Below are positions 45,251 to 54,500 of a stretch of DNA of 64,000 nt, in pieces (the first letter of the stretch is position 1; each line of letters starts with the position of its first letter). Position numbers and translations under genes: made by a program. The notes under the pieces are model-generated. The model made no database searches. It saw only the letters and a program-made list of their open reading frames with translations, and had not been told where the DNA came from. Origin of the DNA: Sphingobacterium sp. (GTDB lineage Bacteria; Bacteroidota; Bacteroidia; Sphingobacteriales; Sphingobacteriaceae). Location of the stretch: contig JAQZAZ010000009.1 in assembly GCA_029239355.1 (NCBI GenBank), positions 35,929 to 99,928 on the forward strand. The letters run 5' to 3'.

Positions 45251-46243
45251 ATGAAAAAAGCCTATATCGTAATGCTTGGTATCATCTTCATACCGGCGCT
45301 TTTGGTCGTACTGAATGATAATGGTGTAAATTCGAGCATTGAAGATAATCTTGAATTCCAGCGGAAGCTTTCTCAGTACAGATTATTTCAGGGTAAAATG
45401 GCCGATCTTACTCCAATTAAGGAGGCCGATCTACTAACTATTTCATCGACACTATTTACTGATTATGCCGAAAAACAACGCTTCGTTGTTCTTCCCAAGG
45501 GGAAAAAAATGGTAGCGCGTGGAAATGCACTGCTCGATTTTCCAGACGGCACTATATTGGCCAAAACTTTTTTCTATCCCAGAAGCGTGGGCGAGGGGAG
45601 AAAACTTATTTTGGAAACGAGGCTGTTGATTAAAAACAAGTCGCAGTGGAATGCGGCTACCTATAAATGGAACGATTCGCAGGACGAAGCTTACCTGCTT
45701 ACAGCCGGCACTACTGTTCCGATTACTTTTTGGGATGAAAAGGGCAGCAGCAGGAAGACCGCTTATAAAATCCCATCCAGAGTGGATTGCATCGCATGCC
45801 ATAGGCAGGGCAGCGGTGTCTTTCCAATCGGTCCTAAACTTAGGAATCTCAATATTGAAGTAAAACGAGGGGCGAAGTCTGTGAACCAGCTAGCGTACCT
45901 CAGGCAGAGGGGCAGGCTTGAGATTGCATCGTTTTCAGGAGTTGACCGAATGCCAGATTACCGCACCCTTTTAGAGCCGCTGGAGCGGAGGGCTCGGGCC
46001 TACCTTGATATCAATTGTGCCCATTGCCACAGTCCCGGCGGTATAGGCGGGATCACCCAACTCGACTTAAGGTATGAAACTCCCATGAATGAGACTGGCA
46101 TCCTGCTCAAGCAAGGAAAAATTGCCGGCAGGATCAGCATTTCGGGAGAACTGCACATGCCCAAGATAGGGACGACGGTTCCTCATGATGAAGGGATCCG
46201 GCTGATTTTGGATTATATTCGGCAGCTCGATGGCAAGAAATAA
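45251..46243 (+). CDS. Diheme c-type cytochrome, SO2930-like family
   Basis: 330 residues. An N-terminal hydrophobic signal or anchor (4-20) is followed by a family-typical start (LSQYRLFQGKMADLTP) and DYAEKQRFVVLP. Two heme-binding motifs are present: Cys180-x2-Cys183-His184 (CIACH) and Cys256-x2-Cys259-His260 (CAHCH). Family proteins are periplasmic electron carriers of unclear physiological partner. Its promoter carries a palindrome shared with the b-type-like gene at 47137. The tetR gene follows 69 bases later and may be on the same transcript. Confidence 0.85.
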   Translation: MKKAYIVMLGIIFIPALLVVLNDNGVNSSIEDNLEFQRKLSQYRLFQGKMADLTPIKEADLLTISSTLFTDYAEKQRFVVLPKGKKMVARGNALLDFPDGTILAKTFFYPRSVGEGRKLILETRLLIKNKSQWNAATYKWNDSQDEAYLLTAGTTVPITFWDEKGSSRKTAYKIPSRVDCIACHRQGSGVFPIGPKLRNLNIEVKRGAKSVNQLAYLRQRGRLEIASFSGVDRMPDYRTLLEPLERRARAYLDINCAHCHSPGGIGGITQLDLRYETPMNETGILLKQGKIAGRISISGELHMPKIGTTVPHDEGIRLILDYIRQLDGKK

Positions 46244-46312
46244 AAATTAAGAGCGGAAAATTTCTAATTATCAGTATATTTCACACCACAGTATAGATAT
46301 AGTATATTTATT

Positions 46313-46903
46313 ATGAAAAAGGCAGAAACAACGCGGCTAATGATCCTGCGCAAGGCATTCGAAGTAATCTATGCAAAGGGATACCGAAACACTAGCGTAG
46401 ACGAGATAATCGCTACCACGAAGGTGACTAAGGGCGCATTCTATTACCATTTCAAATCTAAAGATGCGATGGGCCTAGCCATTATAAACGAAATATTGAA
46501 GCCGACGTTAAACGAAAGCATTATCGAGCCATTACAGTCCGGAAGAGATCCTGTGGAAAGCATTTATGCCATGATTCATTATTTATTGCTTGAAGATAAA
46601 TTCCTAAGAGTCGAATATGGATGTCCCGCAGCGAATTTTACACAGGAAATGACTCCTTGGGATAGTAAGTTCAGAAAAGTTCTCGAGGAGCTTACCGATG
46701 AATGGGTGAAAGTCACGATATCGGCTCTTGAAAGAGGGAAGGAACGCGGGTTAATTCGTACAGATGTAGAATCTCAACAAGTAACACTTTTTATTATTTC
46801 TGGTTACTGGGGGATCAGAAATTTCGGAAAACTTGCAAACAGCAAAACAGCCTATTTACCTTATCTGAAAGAACTTAAGAACTATCTGCGGAGCCTGAAA
46901 TAA
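46313..46903 (+). CDS. TetR-family transcriptional repressor
   Basis: 196 residues. The N-terminal HTH is clear: RLMILRKAFEVIYAKGYRNT, then TTKVTKGAFYYHFKSKDAMG. The C-terminal ligand domain is of the TetR_C_6/AcrR type with a single possible redox Cys in EYGCPAANF. Palindromes that fit a TetR dimer lie upstream of both flanking operons (45187 and 47007), so it probably represses both and, through the first, itself. The ligand is unknown. Confidence 0.9.
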   Translation: MKKAETTRLMILRKAFEVIYAKGYRNTSVDEIIATTKVTKGAFYYHFKSKDAMGLAIINEILKPTLNESIIEPLQSGRDPVESIYAMIHYLLLEDKFLRVEYGCPAANFTQEMTPWDSKFRKVLEELTDEWVKVTISALERGKERGLIRTDVESQQVTLFIISGYWGIRNFGKLANSKTAYLPYLKELKNYLRSLK

Positions 46904-47006
46904 TTCCGGCTTGCCATACTTCGACAGGCTGCGAGCTGCACTAGAAAATCATTTGTCGAGTAAATTTTAATCTTCCCTAGTAGTAGTCACAGCAATAGAT
47001 TTTTTT

Positions 47007-47042
47007 ACATTTAAAACATACTAACTAGTATGTTTTAAATGT
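47007..47042. promoter_or_regulatory. 36-bp near-perfect palindrome, probable TetR operator 2
   Basis: ACATTTAAAACATACTA (47007-47023) and its exact reverse complement (47026-47042) flank a central AC. The inner AAAACATACTA is identical to operator 1. Its last base is the first T of the TATCTTTG -7 box, so binding would directly cover the promoter of the 47137 operon. Confidence 0.8.
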
Positions 47043-47049
47043 ATCTTTG
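47042..47049 (+). promoter_or_regulatory. -7 box of the b-type-like/DUF3817 operon
   Basis: TATCTTTG matches TAnnTTTG and directly abuts operator 2. The start codon is 87 bases downstream. Confidence 0.55.
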
Positions 47050-47136
47050 AAATTAGGAAATAAGTTACGCAAGTTTGGACGATAGCGATCCCAGAAAATC
47101 ATTCATAGAAACAAAACGAAAAAACAAATAAACACA

Positions 47137-47601
47137 ATGCACTCCACATTATTACTTGTACACTCATGGAGCCGATGGCTTGTGCTGGGCTTTTTACTTT
47201 ACGCAATCTACCGTGCCTCGATAGGCTATTTCAAAAACGAACTGTTTACAAAAGCTGATGATAGTGTTAGGCACTGGACAGCAACCGTAGCGCATATCCA
47301 GCTGATGCTCGGAGTCATACTGTTTACCAATAGTCCCGTTGCCAAAGGCTACTGGGCATCCGGACTAGAATTACTACAGGATTTTGATACGACCTTTTTC
47401 GGGTTGATCCACAGTATACTGATGTTAACCTCGGTTGTGATACTGACAATCGGCTCGGCTTTAGCGAAGCGTACGACTGCCGATCGCGATAAGTTCAGGA
47501 TCATGCTTCTGTGGTTTTCTGTCGCGTTGCTTATCATTTTCATTGCCATACCATGGCCATTTTCACCGTTTTCAAACAGACCTTACTTAAGAACATTCTA
47601 A
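47137..47601 (+). CDS. Four-helix membrane protein, cytochrome-b-like
   Basis: 154 residues with four hydrophobic segments: WLVLGFLLYAIYRASIGYF, VAHIQLMLGVILFTNSP, FGLIHSILMLTSVVILTIGS and MLLWFSVALLIIFIAIPWPF. Histidines near membrane edges (HSWSRW, VAHIQL, LIHSIL) could bind heme, as proposed for Bacteroidota proteins annotated as cytochrome B. It probably works with the diheme cytochrome c under the same TetR repressor. It is followed after 2 bases by a DUF3817 gene. Heme binding is unproven. Confidence 0.65.
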   Translation: MHSTLLLVHSWSRWLVLGFLLYAIYRASIGYFKNELFTKADDSVRHWTATVAHIQLMLGVILFTNSPVAKGYWASGLELLQDFDTTFFGLIHSILMLTSVVILTIGSALAKRTTADRDKFRIMLLWFSVALLIIFIAIPWPFSPFSNRPYLRTF

Positions 47602-47603
47602 AC

Positions 47604-47918
47604 ATGAAACACTATTTTGTCACATCCGTCGGCAGGCTAAGATTGCTTGCTTTTATAGAGGGTATTTCACTGCTCGTGCTTGTATTTGTAGCGGTACCGA
47701 TGAAGCATTTCTTTGACAACCCTGTGCTGGTAAAGGTTATCGGTCCAGTGCACGGCGCATTGTTTTTGCTTTTTATATTTAATACTCTGCGCGTCGGTGT
47801 GGAAGAGGGATGGAAATTCAGGGCAACGACTTGGAAGGTTCTTTTAGCATGTATTGTTCCATTCGGTACGTTTTATATAGACTATAGCATTCTTCGCAGG
47901 ATAGATCCAGGGGGTTGA
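47604..47918 (+). CDS. DUF3817 membrane protein
   Basis: 104 residues from ATG 47604, 2 bases after the previous stop; the frame is open to 47511 but the later ATG fits the family start (VGRLRLLAFIEGISLLVLVF). Three membrane segments are visible, with the DUF3817 landmarks VKVIGPVHGALFLLFIF and a final VPFGTFYIDYSIL. The function is unknown. It is co-transcribed with the cytochrome-b-like gene. Confidence 0.8.
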   Translation: MKHYFVTSVGRLRLLAFIEGISLLVLVFVAVPMKHFFDNPVLVKVIGPVHGALFLLFIFNTLRVGVEEGWKFRATTWKVLLACIVPFGTFYIDYSILRRIDPGG

Positions 47919-48018
47919 ATCGCTAATTGAATTTTTTAATAGCCTGTTTTATAGTGAGAAAATAATTTTGGATAGACGATACAAACCCTTGATGGTTAGG
48001 TAAACAGTGGAGGTGCTG

Positions 48019-48213
48019 CTATTCCGATTGCCAAGTTGCTTTGGTTTTATAAACAGATTTTTCTAGATTTCCGAAGTTTAAAGCTGCGCGTAGTTTGAAA
48101 TATTTGCTGATGAATTTTCTGTGGAAGTAGCTATTTGTTTCACCGACATTGTATTCGCCAGAATTAGCAGATTTATAAAATATATCATTTACAGACGGAT
48201 TCAATTTCAACAT
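48019..48213 (-). pseudogene. C-terminal remnant of an outer-membrane beta-barrel receptor
   Basis: 64 open codons read NDIFYKSANSGEYNVGETN, then SYFHRKFISKYFKLRAALNF and GNLEKSVYKTKATW. This is the typical last strands and tail of a TonB-receptor-like barrel (xxFNFGNLxK). Stop codons immediately upstream exclude a full gene. It is the main content of the 403-base spacer 47919-48321. Confidence 0.5.
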
Positions 48214-48287
48214 ATTGTTGAAGAAATTTTATAACTGTTTATTGAAAAAATAAATGGAATTGATATAGGAATGACAATCTAAAGACG

Positions 48288-48295
48288 TAAATTTG
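48288..48295 (+). promoter_or_regulatory. -7 box of the SPFH gene
   Basis: TAAATTTG lies 26 bases before the start codon at 48322. A TTG at 48260-48262 is upstream at a slightly long 25-base spacing. Confidence 0.45.
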
Positions 48296-48321
48296 TTTCT
48301 CATCAATAATAAACTTAAGAT

Positions 48322-49260
48322 ATGATATATTTAGGAATTCTGGTCGTTTTCGGACTTATTACATTATTCGCATCTTTTTATACGGTAAAACAAGAATCAG
48401 CGGCTGTGGTAGAAAGATTAGGTAAATTTTTGAAAGTAAGCCACGCCGGTCTGCATTTAAAAATTCCGTTTTTGGATCAAATCTCTAAACGTCTGAACCT
48501 TAGAATAAAGCAATTGGATGTCATCATCGATACCAAAACGTTGGATAATGTTTTCGTAAAGATGAAAGTTTCTGTTCAGTATCAAGTGATCAGAGAAAAT
48601 GTAAAAGACGCTTATTATCGTTTGGAAAATCCTGAAAATCAGATCACGTCGTATGTTTTTGATGTTGTTCGTGCTGAAGTTCCAAAAACAAAATTAGATG
48701 ATGTTTTTGTAAGAAAAGACGATATTGCAAATGCTGTGAAAAGTGAATTGCAGGAAGCCATGCAAAGTTATGGCTACAATATTATCAAAGCCTTAGTGAC
48801 AGATATCGATCCTGATGAACAGGTAAAACACGCCATGAACAGAATCAATGCTGCAGAACGAGAAAAAACCGCCGCAGAATACGAATCTGAAGCTCAAAGA
48901 ATACGAATTGTTGCTGTTGCAAAAGCCGAAGCGGAATCTAAAAAGCTTCAAGGACAAGGGATTGCCGACCAGCGAAGAGAGATTGCAAGAGGATTGGAAG
49001 AATCTGTAAAAATGCTGAATGCCGCCAATATCAACGCTCAGGAAGCTTCTGCTTTGATCGTGGTAACTCAACATTATGACACGTTGAATTCTATTGGTGC
49101 CAATACCAGAAGCAATTTGGTATTGCTTCCCAACTCGCCGACAGCCGCAAGCTCCATGCTGAATGATTTGGTCGTTTCAATGGCAGCAACACAAAAAATG
49201 GATGAATACAATAAAGCTCAATCGCCCGAACTTCCCAAAAATGGAGGTCTTCAGGAATAG
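48322..49260 (+). CDS. SPFH/stomatin-like membrane protein (QmcA/PHB family)
   Basis: 312 residues. One N-terminal membrane helix (2-20, YLGILVVFGLITLFASFYTV) precedes the prohibitin-homology domain (about 25-190, from ESAAVVERLGKF to LVTDIDPDEQVKHAMN). An Ala/Glu-rich coiled coil follows (190-260, AAEREKTAAEYESEAQ), then a flexible tail. Such proteins form large membrane-anchored cages or rafts and often associate with proteases such as FtsH or with NfeD. No nfeD is adjacent. A monocistronic gene with its own -7 box. Confidence 0.9.
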   Translation: MIYLGILVVFGLITLFASFYTVKQESAAVVERLGKFLKVSHAGLHLKIPFLDQISKRLNLRIKQLDVIIDTKTLDNVFVKMKVSVQYQVIRENVKDAYYRLENPENQITSYVFDVVRAEVPKTKLDDVFVRKDDIANAVKSELQEAMQSYGYNIIKALVTDIDPDEQVKHAMNRINAAEREKTAAEYESEAQRIRIVAVAKAEAESKKLQGQGIADQRREIARGLEESVKMLNAANINAQEASALIVVTQHYDTLNSIGANTRSNLVLLPNSPTAASSMLNDLVVSMAATQKMDEYNKAQSPELPKNGGLQE

Positions 49261-49711
49261 TTTGGCGCAAACAATTATGAGTGCTGCAGTTGCGCATTTG
49301 TGATTAATATTTAGATTTCCATACCCTTACCCTATGATTTAAAGGGAACTTTAGTATTTAAAAATTGGCCTTGCATACTCCATTTTAGTAGACGCAGCGC
49401 TACAATCATGTCAACTTATTTTAAATTAAAATAAGCCACTATGTTACGGGAGAGAAAGTAATGAATCCTTTTGGTGCTTCAAATCCAGTTAAATGCTAAA
49501 TTTATGTAACTTTAATTTTACAATAAATTCCATATTTTAATATTCAAAACGTTAAAATACTATTTACGAAAGATTCTTATAATCAAAATATTATCTTTTT
49601 TTTACTCAGTACTGTTTGGAAATACATTTTTTTTTATTGAATTGATCTGATTACAGTCTACAGAACTTGAACTATATCTTTATATTTAGGGCAGATCTAA
49701 CTGGGGAGAAC
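49261..49711. other. AT-rich spacer before the LytS-type kinase
   Basis: No coding frame or repeat stands out. The final 200 bases are very AT-rich (around 49500-49700) and should contain the promoter of the kinase gene; TATCTTTA near 49675 is one base off the -7 consensus. Confidence 0.35.
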
Positions 49712-50845
49712 ATGATATCGGTAACTGAATTCTTTCAGAATTATAATCCTGTGAAGCGCGTAGTTTTTCATTTGTGCTTCTGGTTTGTCGTTTTAGGTAT
49801 GCAGTTTATTGGATACCAGCGTATCGATCCCAGTAATTCCTGGTTACTTTTTTGCAAAGACATCTTTTCACTTTTATCTATATTTTATGTCACCGCTTAT
49901 ATTATAATACCTCGCTGGTTTATCCAAGGCAATTTTTTGCTATGTCTGCTATGGTTGGTTATTATTTATGCATGGTGGTCCGTACTGACTTATTGCAGTG
50001 CACTATTGACGGTTAACCTTCTATCCCCGGATGAGCGGTTGAAGAGTTATTTACTCTTTATGATCGATAAAGGAATCCTTGGCGCATTCCGAATTTCATC
50101 CATTACCGATTATCTATTGGATTTTATTTTTCTGGTTGCATTTCCTTTGACTGTTAAGATTGTACAATCTTTTATGAGCGTCAGAAATATGAAGGTCAAC
50201 CTGGAACTTAAGAATGCCGAGCTTGAGCTCAATAATGTGCAGCTCGAACTGGCTTTTCTCAAACATCAGATCAATCCCCATTTTCTGCTAAATACACTTT
50301 ACAGTATCTACGTTCTGGTATCGGATAAGGATGATCGGGGCGAGCAGAGTATGATGCGCCTCAGTGGTATGATGGTCTATCTACTACACGAAAGCAACCA
50401 GCCACAGATAGAATTATCTAGGGAGTTTCAGTTGATCCGGGATTATATAGAGTTGGAAAGGCTCCGGTATAATGAATCACTACAAATCAACCTTAATCTT
50501 GAAACAGATAATGAATATTGTACGCTCGTACCGTTGATATTTTTTCCATTCGTGGAAAATGCCTTCAAACATGGCCCCCGTACCAGCGCATCAAATGCGT
50601 GGGTGACCATCGACATATCTGTTAGAGATAATATTTTGTATATGCATGTCTCAAATGCATACCGGGAATTATCCAAACCTCAAAATTATATTGGTGGACT
50701 TGGTATACAAAACGTTCGCAAGCGGCTGGAGCTTTATTACCCTGACCGGCATACCTTCAAGACCTCTTCAGATGCTGGAATTTACTGTGTCGAACTTATT
50801 GTCGAGCTGTTGGAAAAAGAGGGTAAAAATCAGTATAACAAATAA
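49712..50845 (+). CDS. LytS/YehU-type membrane sensor histidine kinase
   Basis: 377 residues from ATG 49712; an upstream TTG at 49667 is less likely. Four membrane segments occupy about 15-155. A coiled linker (VNLELKNAELELNNVQLELA) leads to the His_kinase signature HQINPHFLLNTLYSIY, where the His of NPHF is residue 190, and then to the HATPase with NAFKHGP and GGLGIQNVRKRLE. The LytTR regulator follows 10 bases later. With the RiPP genes converging on it, the pair is a good candidate for sensing the product or its target, but this is positional inference. Confidence 0.92.
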   Translation: MISVTEFFQNYNPVKRVVFHLCFWFVVLGMQFIGYQRIDPSNSWLLFCKDIFSLLSIFYVTAYIIIPRWFIQGNFLLCLLWLVIIYAWWSVLTYCSALLTVNLLSPDERLKSYLLFMIDKGILGAFRISSITDYLLDFIFLVAFPLTVKIVQSFMSVRNMKVNLELKNAELELNNVQLELAFLKHQINPHFLLNTLYSIYVLVSDKDDRGEQSMMRLSGMMVYLLHESNQPQIELSREFQLIRDYIELERLRYNESLQINLNLETDNEYCTLVPLIFFPFVENAFKHGPRTSASNAWVTIDISVRDNILYMHVSNAYRELSKPQNYIGGLGIQNVRKRLELYYPDRHTFKTSSDAGIYCVELIVELLEKEGKNQYNK

Positions 50846-50855
50846 TTAAACCATT

Positions 50856-51557
50856 ATGTACAGCATAAAAACTATTCTTATAGAGGACGAACCGATAGCT
50901 AGAATGCGCCTCGAGAAGTTAGTCAAAAAGATCGGTATCATTGAAATTGTGGGCGTTTATGAAAATCCAACATTAGCTATTGACCTACTGAAGCAGAGTA
51001 AGATTGACCTTATCCTGTCTGATATCGATATGCCTGAGATGAATGGAGTAGCCTTCTTAAAAGGGCTTTCCCATCCACCTTTTGTGATCTTTATCACCGC
51101 TCATTATGAGTATGCTGTTGATGGCTTTGAACTCGAAGTCATTGATTATATCTTAAAACCCTTGCTGACCGAGGAACGGCTAGTGAAAGCCATAGAAAAA
51201 GTGCAGAAAGCAATTATGTTTTCACGAGGAGGTCAAGGTGAGAGCAAGTCAATTAAGGTTAAAGATCGAAACAAGACCCTATTCATTGACCCAAATGATA
51301 TCTATTACTTAAAGGCCTGGGGCGATTATATTCAGATCTATTCGGTCGAGGGAATGCAGACACTCCTTAGTACCATGAAGGAGATGGAGACGGCATTGCC
51401 TTGGGATATGTTTGCCCGGATGCACCGTTCTTACATTGTTAACTTGAAGTATATAAAAGGGGTAGAGGCGAGCAAAGTTATACTCAAAGACGGTACCGAA
51501 CTATCCATCGGATTGCAATATCGCAACCAGTTATTTACCCGAATGGGCCTTAGTTAA
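50856..51557 (+). CDS. LytTR-type response regulator
   Basis: 233 residues. The receiver (1-120) has the acidic pair in IEDEPIA, phospho-acceptor Asp56 in LILSDIDMPEMNG and Lys in YILKPLL. The LytTR DNA-binding domain spans about 135-230, with SIKVKDRNKTLFIDPNDIYY and FARMHRSYIVNLKYIKGVE. It works with the kinase encoded 10 bases upstream. Its stop overlaps the stop of the convergent lanB gene by 4 bases (51554-51557), so the transcripts must run into each other's coding strand. Confidence 0.93.
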   Translation: MYSIKTILIEDEPIARMRLEKLVKKIGIIEIVGVYENPTLAIDLLKQSKIDLILSDIDMPEMNGVAFLKGLSHPPFVIFITAHYEYAVDGFELEVIDYILKPLLTEERLVKAIEKVQKAIMFSRGGQGESKSIKVKDRNKTLFIDPNDIYYLKAWGDYIQIYSVEGMQTLLSTMKEMETALPWDMFARMHRSYIVNLKYIKGVEASKVILKDGTELSIGLQYRNQLFTRMGLS

Positions 51558-54500
51558 ACATTGATAACTTTATACTGAGGCAGCCCATATTTACCGATCT
51601 GCATCCGATAGAAATTCATCATAAAGTGGTAAATCGCAAGCTCATATAGGCGCTGGTCGCTCATAAACAATCTGTTCACAAACATGTGAATATAACTCGA
51701 CAACAAGGATTCAGCTGCTTGTGAATAGACCATTTCAGGCTCTTTGGACTTTATTAACGTGAATATTTCACTTTGCACCTGATTCATTTCCACATGGTCG
51801 GAAAGGGGGGGACTTTGCAAGACCAGTTCATCAAACCAGTGTTTTCGCAGCTTAAATTTTTGATTCAGCTGTATTCGCATCTGCCTTTCGTTGCCAAACT
51901 CATTATGGTATAAGCCGTACATCTTTTTGCAGAAATCCCGCCTTTCTACCCATGTTAACCCAGCATTTTCAAAAATACAATCGATATAATCAAATGCGAG
52001 TTTCCACCTATCATTGATTTTTTTGGATTCCTGTATTTTTTGTACAATCAGTTCGCTTTCGTAATAGAATAGCTCCTCACTTTTTTCCATACAAAGTGGA
52101 GTATATCGTTCGACCTCGCGGACGTAGGTATCAAACGAGACTTCAGCGATCTGTTCGTTTTCTAGGAGATTGCTCAGATTAGCGCTCAGACAAGATACTA
52201 CGTGATGAAAGGCCTGTTGGTCAAAGAGCTCTACACGTAGCCTGATATGTGGTCTAGGGTTATTATAGCGAATAAAAAACCACTTTTTCGCTATCTTGTC
52301 CTGTTTGAGCGTCCCAATTATTGCCGGAATATAATCGCTTAAAAGACGGTCGGCTATGCTGTGACCGCAAAAGATTTTTGCGTACACCCAGTTGCTTCCC
52401 AGGGGGAAGTTCCGTCTGAGATCAGTCACAGCAGGAGGAGTACATTCCTGTTGTGTCATCACAGCTGAATAAAAAGGAATAATCAGTTCATTTGCATATG
52501 AATGCCCAGTAATGTCCTTTACTGGAGATTTAAAATGGTCAAAGATGTTTTCTGTCAAGATGACCTCCTTTTTGGCCAGTTGTTCAAATAGCATTTCGAT
52601 GCACAGGATATTATCCAAATTGAGTAATAATTCATTGTCGCCATTAGTCAGCACTACGTTAACTGGTATCATATGCTTTTGTCTGATATCAGCGATGAGC
52701 GACCTTTTTCCCAGGGTTGTTTCAGGAATTTCTGCTATTTTGGAAAGTCGCCACTGCTCACGGCACAAAATGATATTTTTATAGCTGACCCGTGGCAGTC
52801 GAGGTTGATCTTTTAATATACCCCAGCTCCAACCAATATCGAAGCGATGATTCTGAAACTGAAAATCAGCTAAAAACTTGTATAAGTTCATACCATCGGA
52901 AAAATTATGGGCCGAGGTGAGCCGTGGCACAATGATCTGTTTGAATGTTTTAGACCACAGATATAATTTTCCAGCTTTCGCAAATACGTACAGATCATTG
53001 ATGCCGACCTGCTTTTGAACAGCGCCAGGCGTCACTTCCAAGCATATCGTTAACATTCGGATTTCAGGTCGTTGAAGGATGTTGCCCAAACGAACATCGG
53101 GTAAATAAGCAATTTCCGCCAATTGTATCCTACCAAAGTGCTCCTGCTCTTTCGCTGCAGATTTATATAGGGCATCCGATAGTTTAGGATCCAAATAAGC
53201 AAATCTTGAAAAAAGATTGCCAGAAGAAGAGCCTCCGATGTTTCCGAGATTAAAGAACATTTCCTCCGCAGATTCCCTATGCAATAAATTTCCAAACGCA
53301 TAGAAAGACTTAGGAATAAGCTGAGCCTCTGTTGGTCCGATACCCAGCAGATCCTCGTCGGTTATAATTATCTCCGAGAAATGGTTCATTGCGCTTGCGT
53401 GAAATTTTTCATTGACCAATTTCTGATATCGATGTGGTTTGTCTGGTCCAGCTATTCCGTTTGTATTTTTTAGATCAGACAGTACCTCATCCATCATCCG
53501 GTACGTATTTTTGTTGCTGCCATAACCTATACCAGCATCCACGTCGAGCGCATGCAACAGCGAAACCATACGATCACCAAATCGTTCTTGAAATGCGGCG
53601 CTGAATCGTTCAAAATCCGCCATTGGCCTAGGGTTATTCAGTGCCAATAAGTTTTGGAGCTGCTTTTCCAGTATGTTGATCACTGAATGAGGAATCTGAT
53701 TTTTAGCCATTCCGAGCAATAAGTCAGCCTGGATAAGTTTATTAGAATTCAAGTCTGAAAAATGCGCTTTAAGATATTTCGTTACTAAAATGTTGGTTTG
53801 TTGTAATTGCGTATTCTTCTGCAGTGCCTTAGCGACCGACAGCATCGTGGGTAAATATCTATTTTTTCTATCCACCTTATGAAGGACTCGTATGAGCTGG
53901 TCAACATAAACTTCGCCAATTACACCGAGCTTCAATTCCGAAGATATTAGGCCCAACTGCAACAGTTTGTCAATATATTGCGAAGCCTGTTCCTCAGTAG
54001 CACCACGCTGTTCTAGTAAACTATTGAGCATTTTATAGCTAAGCTTACCCTGACTTTGATCAAATAACGTTAATATCCGCTCCAACACTAGGGTTGAGCG
54101 CACCTGTTTTAATGTATTTCTAACATCTGTTTGCTGATAATATTTATACCAATTGCCCTGCTGATAAATTGTAGGATTGCTATAATACGTTAGTTCTTTT
54201 GCGATATCTCGATCTTTTGAGATCAGTTCAGCAATTTCGATTAAACTTCCGGCATCTAGTCGAAACGTTGCACGGTCTGTTTGGTCTCTGATCAGCGCCA
54301 GTTCGGAGCCATTATCCTTGCTTATACTGCCTAATGAAACGCCTGCAAATAGGCCAAAGGGTGTACTGCGAGTTGCCATTCGGACAGTATATTTAAAGAG
54401 CGTGCCAATGATTTTAATGGGTGTTTCGTTATTCTGACCCAACCATTTTTCTACTTCATTCAGAAAATTAGGACTAGCCAGATAGATTGCATCTCGCAGA

